6,156 nucleotides of DNA from Clostridia bacterium (GCA_017504735.1 JAFVQP010000121.1:1-6156), one strand, 5' to 3'. Shown: positions 1 to 6,107, counted from the first letter of the stretch. The notes: generated by a model from the sequence alone, not told the origin. A program made the numbers and translations.

Positions 1-1174
1 AGGAAAAGTATTGTTAAACGATGGCGACACCTTCACCTTTACAACGGAAGATGTTGAAGGCGACAATACCAGGGTAAGCGTTTCCTACGCAAAAATTTGC
101 GAAGAACTTGAAGCTGGAGACAAAATTCTTTTGAATAACGGTATGATTGTTTTCCGCGTAGAAGAAGTTTCTGCGCCCAATATACATTGCACCGTTGAAA
201 TTGGCGGTGAACTTTCCAATAGAAAGTCTATGTTCTTCCCCGATAAACAACTCTGTCATATGGAATTTTTATCCGAACAAGATAAAGCCGACCTTCTATT
301 CGGTATTGAACAAGGCGTAGATTTTGTTGCCCTTTCCTTCGTTTCAAAAGCGCAAGACGTCCTTAATGCAAGAGAATTTCTTACACAAAACGGCGGCAAA
401 GACATTGATATCATCGCAAAAATCGAAAACCGTGCCGGTGTAAATAATCTACTTGAAATTATGAAGGTTTCGGACGGTATTATGGTTGCGCGCGGTGACT
501 TAGGTGTGGAAATCCCCTACGTGGAGCTTCCTAACATTCAAAAACATATTATTTCAGAATGCCGTATCCATGGTAAACGCGTTATTACCGCAACGGAAAT
601 GTTGGAATCGATGATTCACAACCCTCGTCCCACAAGAGCGGAAATTTCCGACGTTGCAAACGCCGTTTATGATGGTACCTCCGCCGTTATGCTGTCGGGG
701 GAAACCGCTGCAGGAAATTTCCCCGTGCAATCGGTCAATGCAATGGCAAAAATTGTTGAACACGCGGAAAACCATATTGAATATATCCAAATGATTGACA
801 ATTTCGAAATTACCACCAAAGCAGAGGCTCTCTCCCACTCCGCTGCAACACTTGCGAAGGATTTACAAGCAAAGGCAATCGTAGTATGTACTCGTACAGG
901 TGATACCGCAAGAAAAGTATCACGTTTCCGTCCCAATATCAATATCATTGGTATCACAACGGATATCCATGCCTATCGTCAGCTTGCGCTCAGCTGGGGT
1001 GTTTTGCCCGTTTTAACGGATGAATACACATCTATTGATATCCTCTTTTATTTTGCCAAAGAAATGGCGAAAAAGAGTGGTTTAGTGAAGAAAGGCGACA
1101 CAATTGTTATCACCGGTGGAACCCCGAATGGTAAGAGCGGCAATAGCAATCTTATCAACGTAGAAACAATTTAA
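1..1174 (+). CDS. pyk: Pyruvate kinase, 5'-truncated by the window edge
   Basis: Pyruvate kinase transfers the phosphate of phosphoenolpyruvate to ADP, giving pyruvate and ATP, the last step of glycolysis in the cytosol. The reading frame is already open at base 2, so the TTG at base 11 is internal and the true start lies upstream. About 391 codons are present, against a usual 470-480, so roughly 80-90 N-terminal residues are missing. Visible parts: the B (lid) domain at about 30-230; the signature IIAKIENRAGV at about 413-445, with catalytic Lys at 419-421 and metal-binding Glu at 425-427; ARGDLGVEIP with the second metal-binding Asp at 497-499; the NPRPTRAE and SGETAAG segments; and a complete C-terminal domain ending KKGDTIVITGG. 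There is no extra PEP-utilising domain. The lid motif reads LNNG where many family members have DDG. TATEMLESM, instead of the commoner TQML form, is as I recall usual in a clostridial subgroup. No clear terminator follows the stop. Identification is secure. Confidence 0.97.
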   Translation, partial: GKVLLNDGDTFTFTTEDVEGDNTRVSVSYAKICEELEAGDKILLNNGMIVFRVEEVSAPNIHCTVEIGGELSNRKSMFFPDKQLCHMEFLSEQDKADLLFGIEQGVDFVALSFVSKAQDVLNAREFLTQNGGKDIDIIAKIENRAGVNNLLEIMKVSDGIMVARGDLGVEIPYVELPNIQKHIISECRIHGKRVITATEMLESMIHNPRPTRAEISDVANAVYDGTSAVMLSGETAAGNFPVQSVNAMAKIVEHAENHIEYIQMIDNFEITTKAEALSHSAATLAKDLQAKAIVVCTRTGDTARKVSRFRPNINIIGITTDIHAYRQLALSWGVLPVLTDEYTSIDILFYFAKEMAKKSGLVKKGDTIVITGGTPNGKSGNSNLINVETI

Positions 1175-1223
1175 ATTTACACTAGCTTTTATAGAAAAAA
1201 CCTTAAAATTACCACAAAAACAG

Positions 1224-1252
1224 TTGCTTTTTGGTGTAGAATGCGGTATAAT
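1224..1252 (+). promoter_or_regulatory. Sigma-70-type promoter of tRNA-Ser
   Basis: A perfect TATAAT -10 box lies at 1247-1252 and a TTGCTT -35-like box at 1224-1229, separated by the ideal 17 bases. The -35 matches the consensus at three of six positions. Transcription would start near 1258-1260, a few bases before the mature tRNA 5' end at 1266. The tRNA therefore need not depend on read-through from pyruvate kinase. Confidence 0.8.
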
Positions 1253-1265
1253 ATAAAAGCTGTTT

Positions 1266-1355
1266 GCAGAGATGGCGGAGCGGTCGAACGCGCACGATTC
1301 GAAATCGTGTTATGCAGGAATGTATACAAGGGTTCAAATCCCTTTCTCTGCGCCA
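1266..1355 (+). tRNA. trnS(cga): tRNA-Ser, anticodon CGA, reads UCG
   Basis: The full cloverleaf can be drawn. The acceptor stem GCAGAGA (1266-1272) pairs with TCTCTGC (1345-1351), followed by discriminator G1352 and an encoded CCA (1353-1355). The D stem is 1275-1277 with 1289-1291. The anticodon stem is CACGA/TCGTG, with loop TTCGAAA at 1298-1304 and anticodon CGA at 1300-1302. The T stem is AAGGG/CCCTT with loop TTCAAAT. Between the anticodon and T stems lies a long class II variable arm, a six-pair stem (1311-1316 with 1321-1326, one G-T pair) with a GGAA loop. A long variable arm and G discriminator are the marks of serine tRNAs. Total length is 90 bases including CCA. The gene has its own promoter and terminator. 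Confidence 0.97.
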
Positions 1356-1390
1356 CAAAAAAGGATATGTCTTTGACATATCCTTTTTTG
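1356..1390 (+). terminator. Rho-independent terminator of tRNA-Ser
   Basis: Bases 1356-1371 are perfectly complementary to 1375-1390, a 16-pair stem closed by a TTT loop. The core is GGATATGTC/GACATATCC, flanked by A6 and T6. The T6 run (1384-1389) on the plus strand makes a classic intrinsic terminator directly after the tRNA CCA end. Its symmetry means it could also act on the minus strand. Its right arm is also the start of the first tandem repeat copy. Confidence 0.9.
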
Positions 1391-1511
1391 TTTGCGTAAA
1401 GAACGGTTAGCAGGAAGTCTTGAGGGATTCAAGGGTTCACGCGAGGAGCGAAAACCACGCAACCCTTCGCTTCCTCACACACCATTGAGCGACGACGCTT
1501 TGTTGCTTTGC
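1373..1511. repeat. Tandem intergenic repeat, copy 1
   Basis: This copy runs from TTGACATATCC (the right arm of the tRNA terminator) to CTTTGTTGCTTTGC. It matches 1534-1673 with about a dozen substitutions and one single-base indel over 140 columns, or about 90% identity counted by hand. Inside it an imperfect hairpin can form: AAGGGTT (1431-1437) with AACCCTT (1461-1467), plus an inner stem GCGaGG/CCaCGC around 1441-1460. No reading frame is shared with copy 2 across the indel, so I treat it as non-coding. Origin and function are unknown. It may belong to a dispersed intergenic repeat family of the genome. Confidence 0.85.
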
Positions 1512-1520
1512 AACAAAATA

Positions 1521-1533
1521 TTTCTCTGCGCAG
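1521..1533 (+). repeat. Partial copy of the tRNA-Ser 3' end between the repeats
   Basis: The 11 bases TTTCTCTGCGC at 1521-1531 are identical to 1343-1353 of the tRNA, covering the end of the T stem, the acceptor 3' strand, the discriminator and the first C of CCA. The position is telling: the tRNA tail precedes repeat copy 1 and this fragment precedes copy 2. It suggests that the duplicated unit originally began inside the tRNA gene. The left arm of the terminator hairpin is absent here, so copy 2 cannot fold the terminator. Confidence 0.65.
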
Positions 1534-1673
1534 TTGACATATCCTTTTTTGTTTGCGTATAAACAGGTTAGCAGGAAGAGTTGAGGGATTCAAGGGTTCA
1601 TGCGAGGAGCGATAACCACGCAATCCCCTCACCTCCTCACACACCATTGAGCGACGACGCTTTGTTGCTTTGC
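1534..1673. repeat. Tandem intergenic repeat, copy 2
   Basis: This is the second copy of the 1373-1511 unit, offset by 161-162 bases. The strongest conservation is at both ends: TTGACATATCC plus the T run and GTTTGCGTA at the left, and CTCACACACCATTGAGCGAC onward at the right. The inner hairpin arms GCGaGG/CCaCGC are unchanged, whereas the outer arm has drifted (AATCCC against AACCC). The right arm of the terminator is present without its left arm, so this copy does not make the strong terminator seen after the tRNA. A further CTCTGC, as in the tRNA 3' end, follows at 1678-1683. Confidence 0.85.
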
Positions 1674-1696
1674 CCCCCTCTGCTGTATAATAAAGT

Positions 1697-1729
1697 AAAA
1701 TCTCGCTACGCTATGCGTAACGAGATTTT
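1697..1729. terminator. Bidirectional intrinsic terminator after the transporter gene
   Basis: Bases 1697-1711 pair with 1715-1729 through 15 positions with a single mismatch, closed by a TAT loop. T-rich tracts flank it on both strands: TTTTTATTTTT on the plus strand, and TTTT then ACTTTATTA on the minus strand. It lies five bases beyond the stop codon of the minus-strand transporter gene, whose message it most likely ends. It would also stop plus-strand transcription coming from the tRNA/repeat side. Confidence 0.85.
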
Positions 1730-1734
1730 TATTT

Positions 1735-3171
1735 TTACATTAACGTAATCATCAACTGCGATGCGAGTACAATCAAAATCAATGCGATAGGATAGGTTGA
1801 AGCGTAAGCCGAAGCCACGTCATCCGTTTCTGCAGTCGAAATTAAAGTACCAAGTGCGGGAGTTGATGTCATACCGCCAGTAATCGAACCAAGGCTATTA
1901 AGCATAGGCAATTTCAATACATACTTACCAACAATAAACCCAACAACCATAGGAATAAGCGTCATAACAGCGCCACCAATAAAGCCCCAAACAACAATCG
2001 CCGCACCGCCTGCGTTAGAAACTTCCTGAACCAAGGCAACACCCCCCTCAAAGCCCGCGCCAATAAGGAATAATGCCAAACCAAATTCGCGAAGAACTTT
2101 AAGTGTCCCTTCCTTTACTTCCAAAGAAAGCTTACCAATGTGACCAAAATGGCCAAAAACCAAGCACATAATAAGCACGCCGCCCGTTGTACCAAGAGAG
2201 AAACAAGGGCCATTGTAGCCATCACCTGTTAAGGGAATATTAATTGATCCAAGCAAGAGCCCTGCAATGATCGCAAGCGCAAAAGGCATAAAACCAAAAT
2301 CTTCACACTTGAAGTATTTAGAATAATCCCTCTTTTCCTCCGTTGCGCCAAGCTTTAAAAGCTCTCTTTCCTTATTCATGTCCGCTTTTAAGAATTTGGG
2401 AAGCAGCTGCACAAACAAAACAACGCCAACAACGCCAAACGGATACGCAATTGCATGTCCAAGCGTAATTCTCGCCAAGTTCTCCGTTGCCGCATCAACC
2501 GCCGCAGAGAAACCAGGGGTCGAAGTCAATGCACCAGACAAAATACCTGCCCAAAATTCAGCGCCATAATCAGGCGTTAAAAGCGTAAAAAGAACCGCTA
2601 CAGCCGTACCAGAAAGGATAATCACTACCCCCAATAAAATGTACGTTTTAAAGTTTTTCGCTAAGTTTTTAAAGAAGTTAGGGCCAGCAATAAAGCCAAC
2701 CGATCCAACAAACATAATCAAACCAAGATTTTGTACGGGGCCTTTCAAATATTTAACAACCGTTGCTTCCGTACTCGGCATATAAAATGCTTTCAACAAA
2801 GGAACATCTTTAAAATCCAACGTACAAACCCAACCAAGCAAAATCGCAACAAGGAATACACCTGCCGTACCAAGCGAAACACCCTTAATATTCACAGAAC
2901 CAAGCAAATAGCCCAAGCCGAGCATTAAGAAAATGAGCGTAAACATTACAAACGTGGTGCTAAATTTAAAGGTGCTTTCTACCCCATTCGCCTTATTCGC
3001 CATAATACCGCACCAAATACCGATACCCGCAACGAGCACCACACTCAATAATACCCATAACCACTTAAGGCTACTTTTCTTGGGTGGCTCTACCATAATT
3101 TCAGGCGCAGTTTCTTCAAACTCAGGCACAGCAACTTTGCCATCTTCAAAATTTTTGTTAGAATTCTCCAC
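1735..3171 (-). CDS. AspT/YidE-type (aspartate:alanine exchanger family) transporter, possible C4-dicarboxylate/succinate carrier
   Basis: A 478-residue integral membrane protein built as an inverted-type duplication typical of the AAE family (Asp-Al_Ex domains). The first half has LLGSVNIKGVSLGT (about 89-102), GLIMFVGSVGF and GALTSTPG (213-220). The second repeats these as LLLGSINIP/FSLGTTGG, GLALFLIGAGF and GGMTSTPAL (432-440). Many hydrophobic spans are visible from residue 35 on. An acidic, proline-containing stretch of about 34 residues precedes them, and a charged cytosolic linker (about 260-290) joins the halves. The linker is too short for the TrkA_C domains that AspT, YidE and YbjL carry. 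The start is GTG at 3169-3171, supported by AAGGAG at 3181-3186 with a nine-base spacer. Known family members exchange aspartate and alanine or export succinate (SucE). The position behind a fumarate reductase operon suggests succinate or dicarboxylate transport here, but the substrate is inferred. Family call firm. Confidence 0.9.
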   Translation of the reverse strand: MENSNKNFEDGKVAVPEFEETAPEIMVEPPKKSSLKWLWVLLSVVLVAGIGIWCGIMANKANGVESTFKFSTTFVMFTLIFLMLGLGYLLGSVNIKGVSLGTAGVFLVAILLGWVCTLDFKDVPLLKAFYMPSTEATVVKYLKGPVQNLGLIMFVGSVGFIAGPNFFKNLAKNFKTYILLGVVIILSGTAVAVLFTLLTPDYGAEFWAGILSGALTSTPGFSAAVDAATENLARITLGHAIAYPFGVVGVVLFVQLLPKFLKADMNKERELLKLGATEEKRDYSKYFKCEDFGFMPFALAIIAGLLLGSINIPLTGDGYNGPCFSLGTTGGVLIMCLVFGHFGHIGKLSLEVKEGTLKVLREFGLALFLIGAGFEGGVALVQEVSNAGGAAIVVWGFIGGAVMTLIPMVVGFIVGKYVLKLPMLNSLGSITGGMTSTPALGTLISTAETDDVASAYASTYPIALILIVLASQLMITLM

Positions 3172-3200
3172 TTTTTATATCTCCTTAAGATTTACGGACG

Positions 3201-3232
3201 AAAACGCACAAAAGCGTACTTTCGTGCGTTTT
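3201..3232 (-). terminator. Intercistronic hairpin between the flavoprotein and transporter genes
   Basis: AAAACGCAC (3201-3209) pairs with GTGCGTTTT (3224-3232). After one mismatch, AAAG pairs with CTTT, closing a CGTA loop. It lies 29 bases beyond the flavoprotein stop and just upstream of the transporter's ribosome binding site. On the minus strand the stem ends in TTTT and is then followed by CGTCCG, so the U tract is short and termination is probably leaky. It may reduce transporter expression relative to the redox genes, or protect the upstream message from 3' decay. No convincing separate promoter for the transporter is visible in this 90-base gap. Confidence 0.55.
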
Positions 3233-3261
3233 GCCCTATTATTTCACCTTATTTCCCTTTA

Positions 3262-4866
3262 TCAGTTTGCTTTTCTTCTGTAATCGGGAAGAAGCTTAGG
3301 AGAAACTACTTCCGAAGAAATACCAGCATCTTCAAGTTCTTTCTCGAATGCCGCTACGTGGTCAAGCGTCAATTCTTTGAGTTCAACCGTCTTCCACTTT
3401 TCACCCGCTTGCTGACCTGCATTTCTACCAAATACGATAATATCCAACAAGGAGTTACCCATCAAACGGTTGGTACCATGGATACCACCAACAGCTTCGC
3501 CTGCAACGTACAAGTTTTCGATACAAGTCATACCATTTGCACCGATGTCAATACCACCGTTTTGATAATGCAACGTGGGATAGATAAGAATAGGTTCTTT
3601 TCTAATATCAATGCCGTATTTGCCGAACATACGAAGCATTGCAGGAATACGTTTTTCAATCGTACCTTCGCCATTGAGGATATCGATAAGCGGTGTATCC
3701 AACCAAACACCTTCACCATCCGTCGTCTTGATACCATTGCCGTTTGCTTTACATTCACGGATAATCGAAGACGCCGTAACGTCACGAGTTTCCAACGAAT
3801 ATACAAACGCTTCACCATCTTTATTTACAAGCTGTGCACCAAGCGAACGAACTTTTTCGGTTACAAGCGCGCCGTAAATTTGCGTAGGTTCAGCAGCACC
3901 CGTGGGGTGATACTGAAGGGTTTCAGGATAAAGAAGTTTTGCACCTGCACGATACGCAAGCACCAAACCATCCGCCGTTGCACCATAGTGGTTAGACGTA
4001 GGGAAGCCTTGATAATGTAATCTACCTGCACCACCCGTTGCAATAACAACCGTCTTTGCTCGAGCAATCAAGATTTCCTTTGTTTCCATATTCAAAAGAA
4101 CTGCACCTGCAACTTTACCGTCGGTATCCTTAATAAGCTCGATTGCCGCCGTAAAGTCCACAACCGTAATACCACGATTGAATACTTCATCACGAAGGGT
4201 ACGCATAATTTCCGAACCGGAATAGTCACGGCAAGCGTGCATACGTTTTCTCGACGTACCGCCACCATGCGTCGTAACCATCGTACCATCTTCTTCCTTA
4301 TCGAACATAACGCCGAGGTTGTTGAGCCACAAAATTGCTTCAGGAGCTTCGTTTACAAGCTTGTAAAGAAGTTCGGGCTTATTTTTAAAGTGACCGCCAC
4401 CAAGAGCATCCAAGTAATGGGTTGCAGGGCTATCATTAGGTTTATCAGCCGCCTGAATACCGCCTTCTGCCATTGCCGTATTTGCATCGCCAAGACGAAG
4501 CTTGGTTGCAATCATAACGTTTGCGCCTCTTTGATGCGCCTCAATTGCCGCAGACGAACCTGCGCCACCGCCACCGATAACCAAAACGTCTACGTCATAG
4601 TCAATTTTGCTAAGGTCGATATTCATACCAGCAATACGAGAATGGCCTTGCAACAAATCAGCAAGTTCGTGCAATACCTTACCACCCTTATTTTGCCCAA
4701 CCTTCAATTCTTCATACGCATTCGTGATATAATCGGGGTGAAATTCCGCCAAAACCGCGTCTTTTTCTTCCGCAGACATACGTCTATGCAAGTTTTCAAT
4801 ACGAGAAGCGCGGCTTGCTTCTACTTTTTTCATAGATTCAAGTTGTTCTTGAGTATAATGATACAT
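3262..4866 (-). CDS. frdA: Fumarate reductase/succinate dehydrogenase-family flavoprotein, soluble type (FrdA/TfrA-like)
   Basis: A 534-residue FAD enzyme, probably reducing fumarate to succinate in the cytosol. After an N-terminal extension of about 90 residues comes the dinucleotide-binding motif VIGGGGAGSS (96-105). AMAEGGIQAA (131-140) follows, then the capping domain and a second FAD region, GEAVGGIHGTNRLMGNSLLD (456-475). Residues matching the fumarate-binding and proton-transfer set of FrdA are present: His320 in QYHPTG, Glu337 and Arg340, Arg361 in ETRD, His433 in LHYQNGG and Arg467 in HGTNR. The His that carries covalent FAD in FrdA/SdhA is Asn129 here, so FAD is probably bound non-covalently, as in L-aspartate oxidase and as I would expect for TfrA-like enzymes. 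The usual helical C-terminal domain is mostly missing. The ATG start has AAGGAG six bases upstream, overlapping the preceding gene's stop. Succinate oxidation or another enoate acceptor cannot be excluded. Confidence 0.92.
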   Translation of the reverse strand: MYHYTQEQLESMKKVEASRASRIENLHRRMSAEEKDAVLAEFHPDYITNAYEELKVGQNKGGKVLHELADLLQGHSRIAGMNIDLSKIDYDVDVLVIGGGGAGSSAAIEAHQRGANVMIATKLRLGDANTAMAEGGIQAADKPNDSPATHYLDALGGGHFKNKPELLYKLVNEAPEAILWLNNLGVMFDKEEDGTMVTTHGGGTSRKRMHACRDYSGSEIMRTLRDEVFNRGITVVDFTAAIELIKDTDGKVAGAVLLNMETKEILIARAKTVVIATGGAGRLHYQGFPTSNHYGATADGLVLAYRAGAKLLYPETLQYHPTGAAEPTQIYGALVTEKVRSLGAQLVNKDGEAFVYSLETRDVTASSIIRECKANGNGIKTTDGEGVWLDTPLIDILNGEGTIEKRIPAMLRMFGKYGIDIRKEPILIYPTLHYQNGGIDIGANGMTCIENLYVAGEAVGGIHGTNRLMGNSLLDIIVFGRNAGQQAGEKWKTVELKELTLDHVAAFEKELEDAGISSEVVSPKLLPDYRRKAN

Positions 4867-4872
4867 ACGCTT

Positions 4873-4879
4873 CTCCTTA
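4873..4879 (-). promoter_or_regulatory. Ribosome binding site overlapping the iron-sulfur gene stop codon
   Basis: AAGGAG (4873-4878) overlaps the TAA stop (4877-4879) of the iron-sulfur gene and lies six bases before the flavoprotein ATG. It is the same design as the junction upstream and favours equal production of the two subunits. Confidence 0.85.
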
Positions 4880-5551
4880 TTTTTCGATTTCTCTATGATT
4901 GTACAGGTTCATCTGTTCTTCCAAAGGCGTGTTCATGATTGCTTCCAACGCAGCTTTACAGTCCCCTGCGTCAATTTCCGCAACACGGTTGATAAGATGT
5001 TCCGTTTGAGGTGCAAGATATTTACCCGTAAGTCTACGCGCAAGCAATGCAACCTGAGGATGGGAAATACCTGCAGGGCAACGAGAAGAACATACACCGC
5101 ACATTACGCAGTCAAAGCTTTCCTCTGCTGCTTTTTCATATTCACCTCGCTGTGCATATGCGATATACTGCATTACGTTCAATTCCTGCGTGCAAGCTTT
5201 CGTACAAGCGTTACAACCGATGCACGAATAAATTTCGGGATACAACTGCATCATAATCTGCTGCGTGGGCTTAATTACGTTGATGTCGTACACCTTTTTC
5301 ACCAAGGGGAAGAAGGGCAACGTTGCTACGTACATACCTTCTTCTACCTGTTGCTGACAAGCAAGGCAGGTTTTCAATTCCTGCTGGCCGTGGATACGAT
5401 AAATCGTTGCACACGCACCGCAGAAACCATTTCTACAACCACAACCGCGAACAAGCTGATAGCCAGCGTATTCCATTGCTTTCATAATCGTCAAACTTTC
5501 CGGCACTTGATAACGCTTACCGAAAAGATATACGTTTACCATTTTTTCCAT
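4877..5551 (-). CDS. Fumarate reductase-type iron-sulfur protein, [2Fe-2S] plus two [4Fe-4S] (FrdB/TfrB-like)
   Basis: A 224-residue soluble electron-transfer subunit. The N-terminal half is a ferredoxin-like fold with Cys39, Cys44, Cys47 and Cys62 placed for a [2Fe-2S] cluster; Cys37 and Cys65 lie next to them as extras. The C-terminal half has two CxxCxxCxxxC motifs, Cys110/113/116/120 and Cys148/151/154/158, the second followed by Pro, as for two [4Fe-4S] clusters. Ordinary SdhB/FrdB carry one [4Fe-4S] and one [3Fe-4S], so this pattern is nearer to TfrB and HdrC. The CCG domains that TfrB adds at its C terminus are absent. The start chosen is ATG at 5549-5551, because AAGGAG (5561-5566) lies nine bases before it. 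A longer frame to 5590 would start inside the upstream gene with no such site. The protein should pass electrons from the upstream FAD/NAD(P)H protein to the downstream flavoprotein. No membrane segment is seen. Confidence 0.92.
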   Translation of the reverse strand: MEKMVNVYLFGKRYQVPESLTIMKAMEYAGYQLVRGCGCRNGFCGACATIYRIHGQQELKTCLACQQQVEEGMYVATLPFFPLVKKVYDINVIKPTQQIMMQLYPEIYSCIGCNACTKACTQELNVMQYIAYAQRGEYEKAAEESFDCVMCGVCSSRCPAGISHPQVALLARRLTGKYLAPQTEHLINRVAEIDAGDCKAALEAIMNTPLEEQMNLYNHREIEK

Positions 5552-5560
5552 TGTTTTTCT

Positions 5561-5567
5561 CTCCTTA
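5561..5567 (-). promoter_or_regulatory. Ribosome binding site overlapping the upstream stop codon
   Basis: AAGGAG (5561-5566) shares two bases with the TAA stop (5565-5567) of the FAD/NAD(P)-binding protein gene and sits nine bases before the ATG of the iron-sulfur gene. This fixes the start at 5551 and suggests coupled translation. Confidence 0.85.
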
Positions 5568-6107
5568 ATACTCGTCGGGAAGCTCGTCAAGCTCCGTCAT
5601 ACGGAATACGGGACCATCTTTACATACAAACTTGTCCCCTACATTACATCTACCGCATTTACCAACACCACACTTCATACGAAGTTCGAGCGTCGTATAT
5701 ACGCGCGATTTATCAAAGCCAAGCTCTAACAAACCAGCAAGCGTAAACTTAATCATGATGGGAGGACCGCAAAGTACAGCCGTCATATTAGGATCAAGCC
5801 CAAGCTCTTTCACGTATGCAGGTACGAAGCCAACGTGACCATCCCAACCTTCTTGAGGACGGTCAATCGTAAGGTAAACCTCCATATTCGGCTCGTTTAC
5901 CCATTCGTTGCGAATTTCATCAATATCTACAAGGTCATCTTTACTTCTTGCACCGTAAACAATAACTACCTTGCCGTAGTTTTCACGATAATGACGAACG
6001 TAGTTGATTACACTTCTTAAAGGCGCAAGACCGATACCGCCTGCGATGAACAGCAAATCCTTACCCTTAAAATCTTCTTCTACGGGGAAGTTTCTACCAT
6101 AACGGAT
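5565..6107 (-). CDS. FNR-like FAD/NAD(P)H oxidoreductase with C-terminal [2Fe-2S] site, 5' part missing, frame interrupted
   Basis: This is the C-terminal two-thirds of a protein of the dihydroorotate dehydrogenase electron-transfer/AsrB/hydrogenase-gamma type, which moves electrons between NAD(P)H, FAD and a [2Fe-2S] cluster. Visible: YGRNFPVEED, close to the end of the FAD-binding domain; the nucleotide-binding motif GGIGLAP followed by LRSVI (about 6000-6045); CGPPIMIKF, the conserved NAD-domain end (about 5745-5770); and a C-terminal Cys motif, C-x4-C-x2-C-x7-C (about 5622-5672), for [2Fe-2S]. An in-frame TAA at 6108-6110 interrupts the frame before the FAD domain is complete. The only start-like codon in the open part is TTG at 6054-6056, inside the nucleotide-binding region, so it is an unlikely true start. 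The protein is the probable NAD(P)H entry point for the two downstream subunits. Family call is good; intactness is uncertain. Confidence 0.85.
   Translation of the reverse strand: MRYGRNFPVEEDFKGKDLLFIAGGIGLAPLRSVINYVRHYRENYGKVVIVYGARSKDDLVDIDEIRNEWVNEPNMEVYLTIDRPQEGWDGHVGFVPAYVKELGLDPNMTAVLCGPPIMIKFTLAGLLELGFDKSRVYTTLELRMKCGVGKCGRCNVGDKFVCKDGPVFRMTELDELPDEY

Noticed and set aside
1208..1240. Weak hairpin of A-rich and T-rich arms after pyruvate kinase as its terminator
   Set aside because: The stem is short, A/T-only apart from a few pairs, bulged, and overlaps the tRNA promoter -35 region with no T tract after it.
1429..1647. Minus-strand 72-codon reading frame spanning both repeat copies, with MVCEE appearing twice
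   Set aside because: It has no ribosome binding site, and the frame after MVCEE differs between the copies because of the one-base indel. The repeated peptide is a by-product of the DNA repeat.
1373..1673. CRISPR-like array
   Set aside because: There are only two units of about 140 bases with drift, and no short identical repeats with uniform spacers.
1662..1691. Plus-strand promoter-like TTGCTT and TATAAT after repeat copy 2
   Set aside because: The spacer from TTGCTT is only 15 bases. Using TTGTTG instead gives 18, but a transcript would run straight into the 1697-1729 terminator with no gene between.
3358..4938. Long plus-strand open frames opposite the flavoprotein gene (for example 3358-4020 and 4237-4938)
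   Set aside because: They are antisense shadows of a strongly conserved gene, with no family resemblance and unusual Cys/Arg/Thr/Phe-rich composition.
5552..5590. Extended N terminus (MTSFPTS...) for the iron-sulfur protein
   Set aside because: It would overlap the end of the upstream gene and places the AAGGAG site inside the coding region; the internal ATG at 5551 is correctly spaced from that site.
4895..5746. 283-codon plus-strand open frame opposite the iron-sulfur gene
   Set aside because: It crosses two conserved minus-strand genes and their junction, and its composition is that of an antisense frame.
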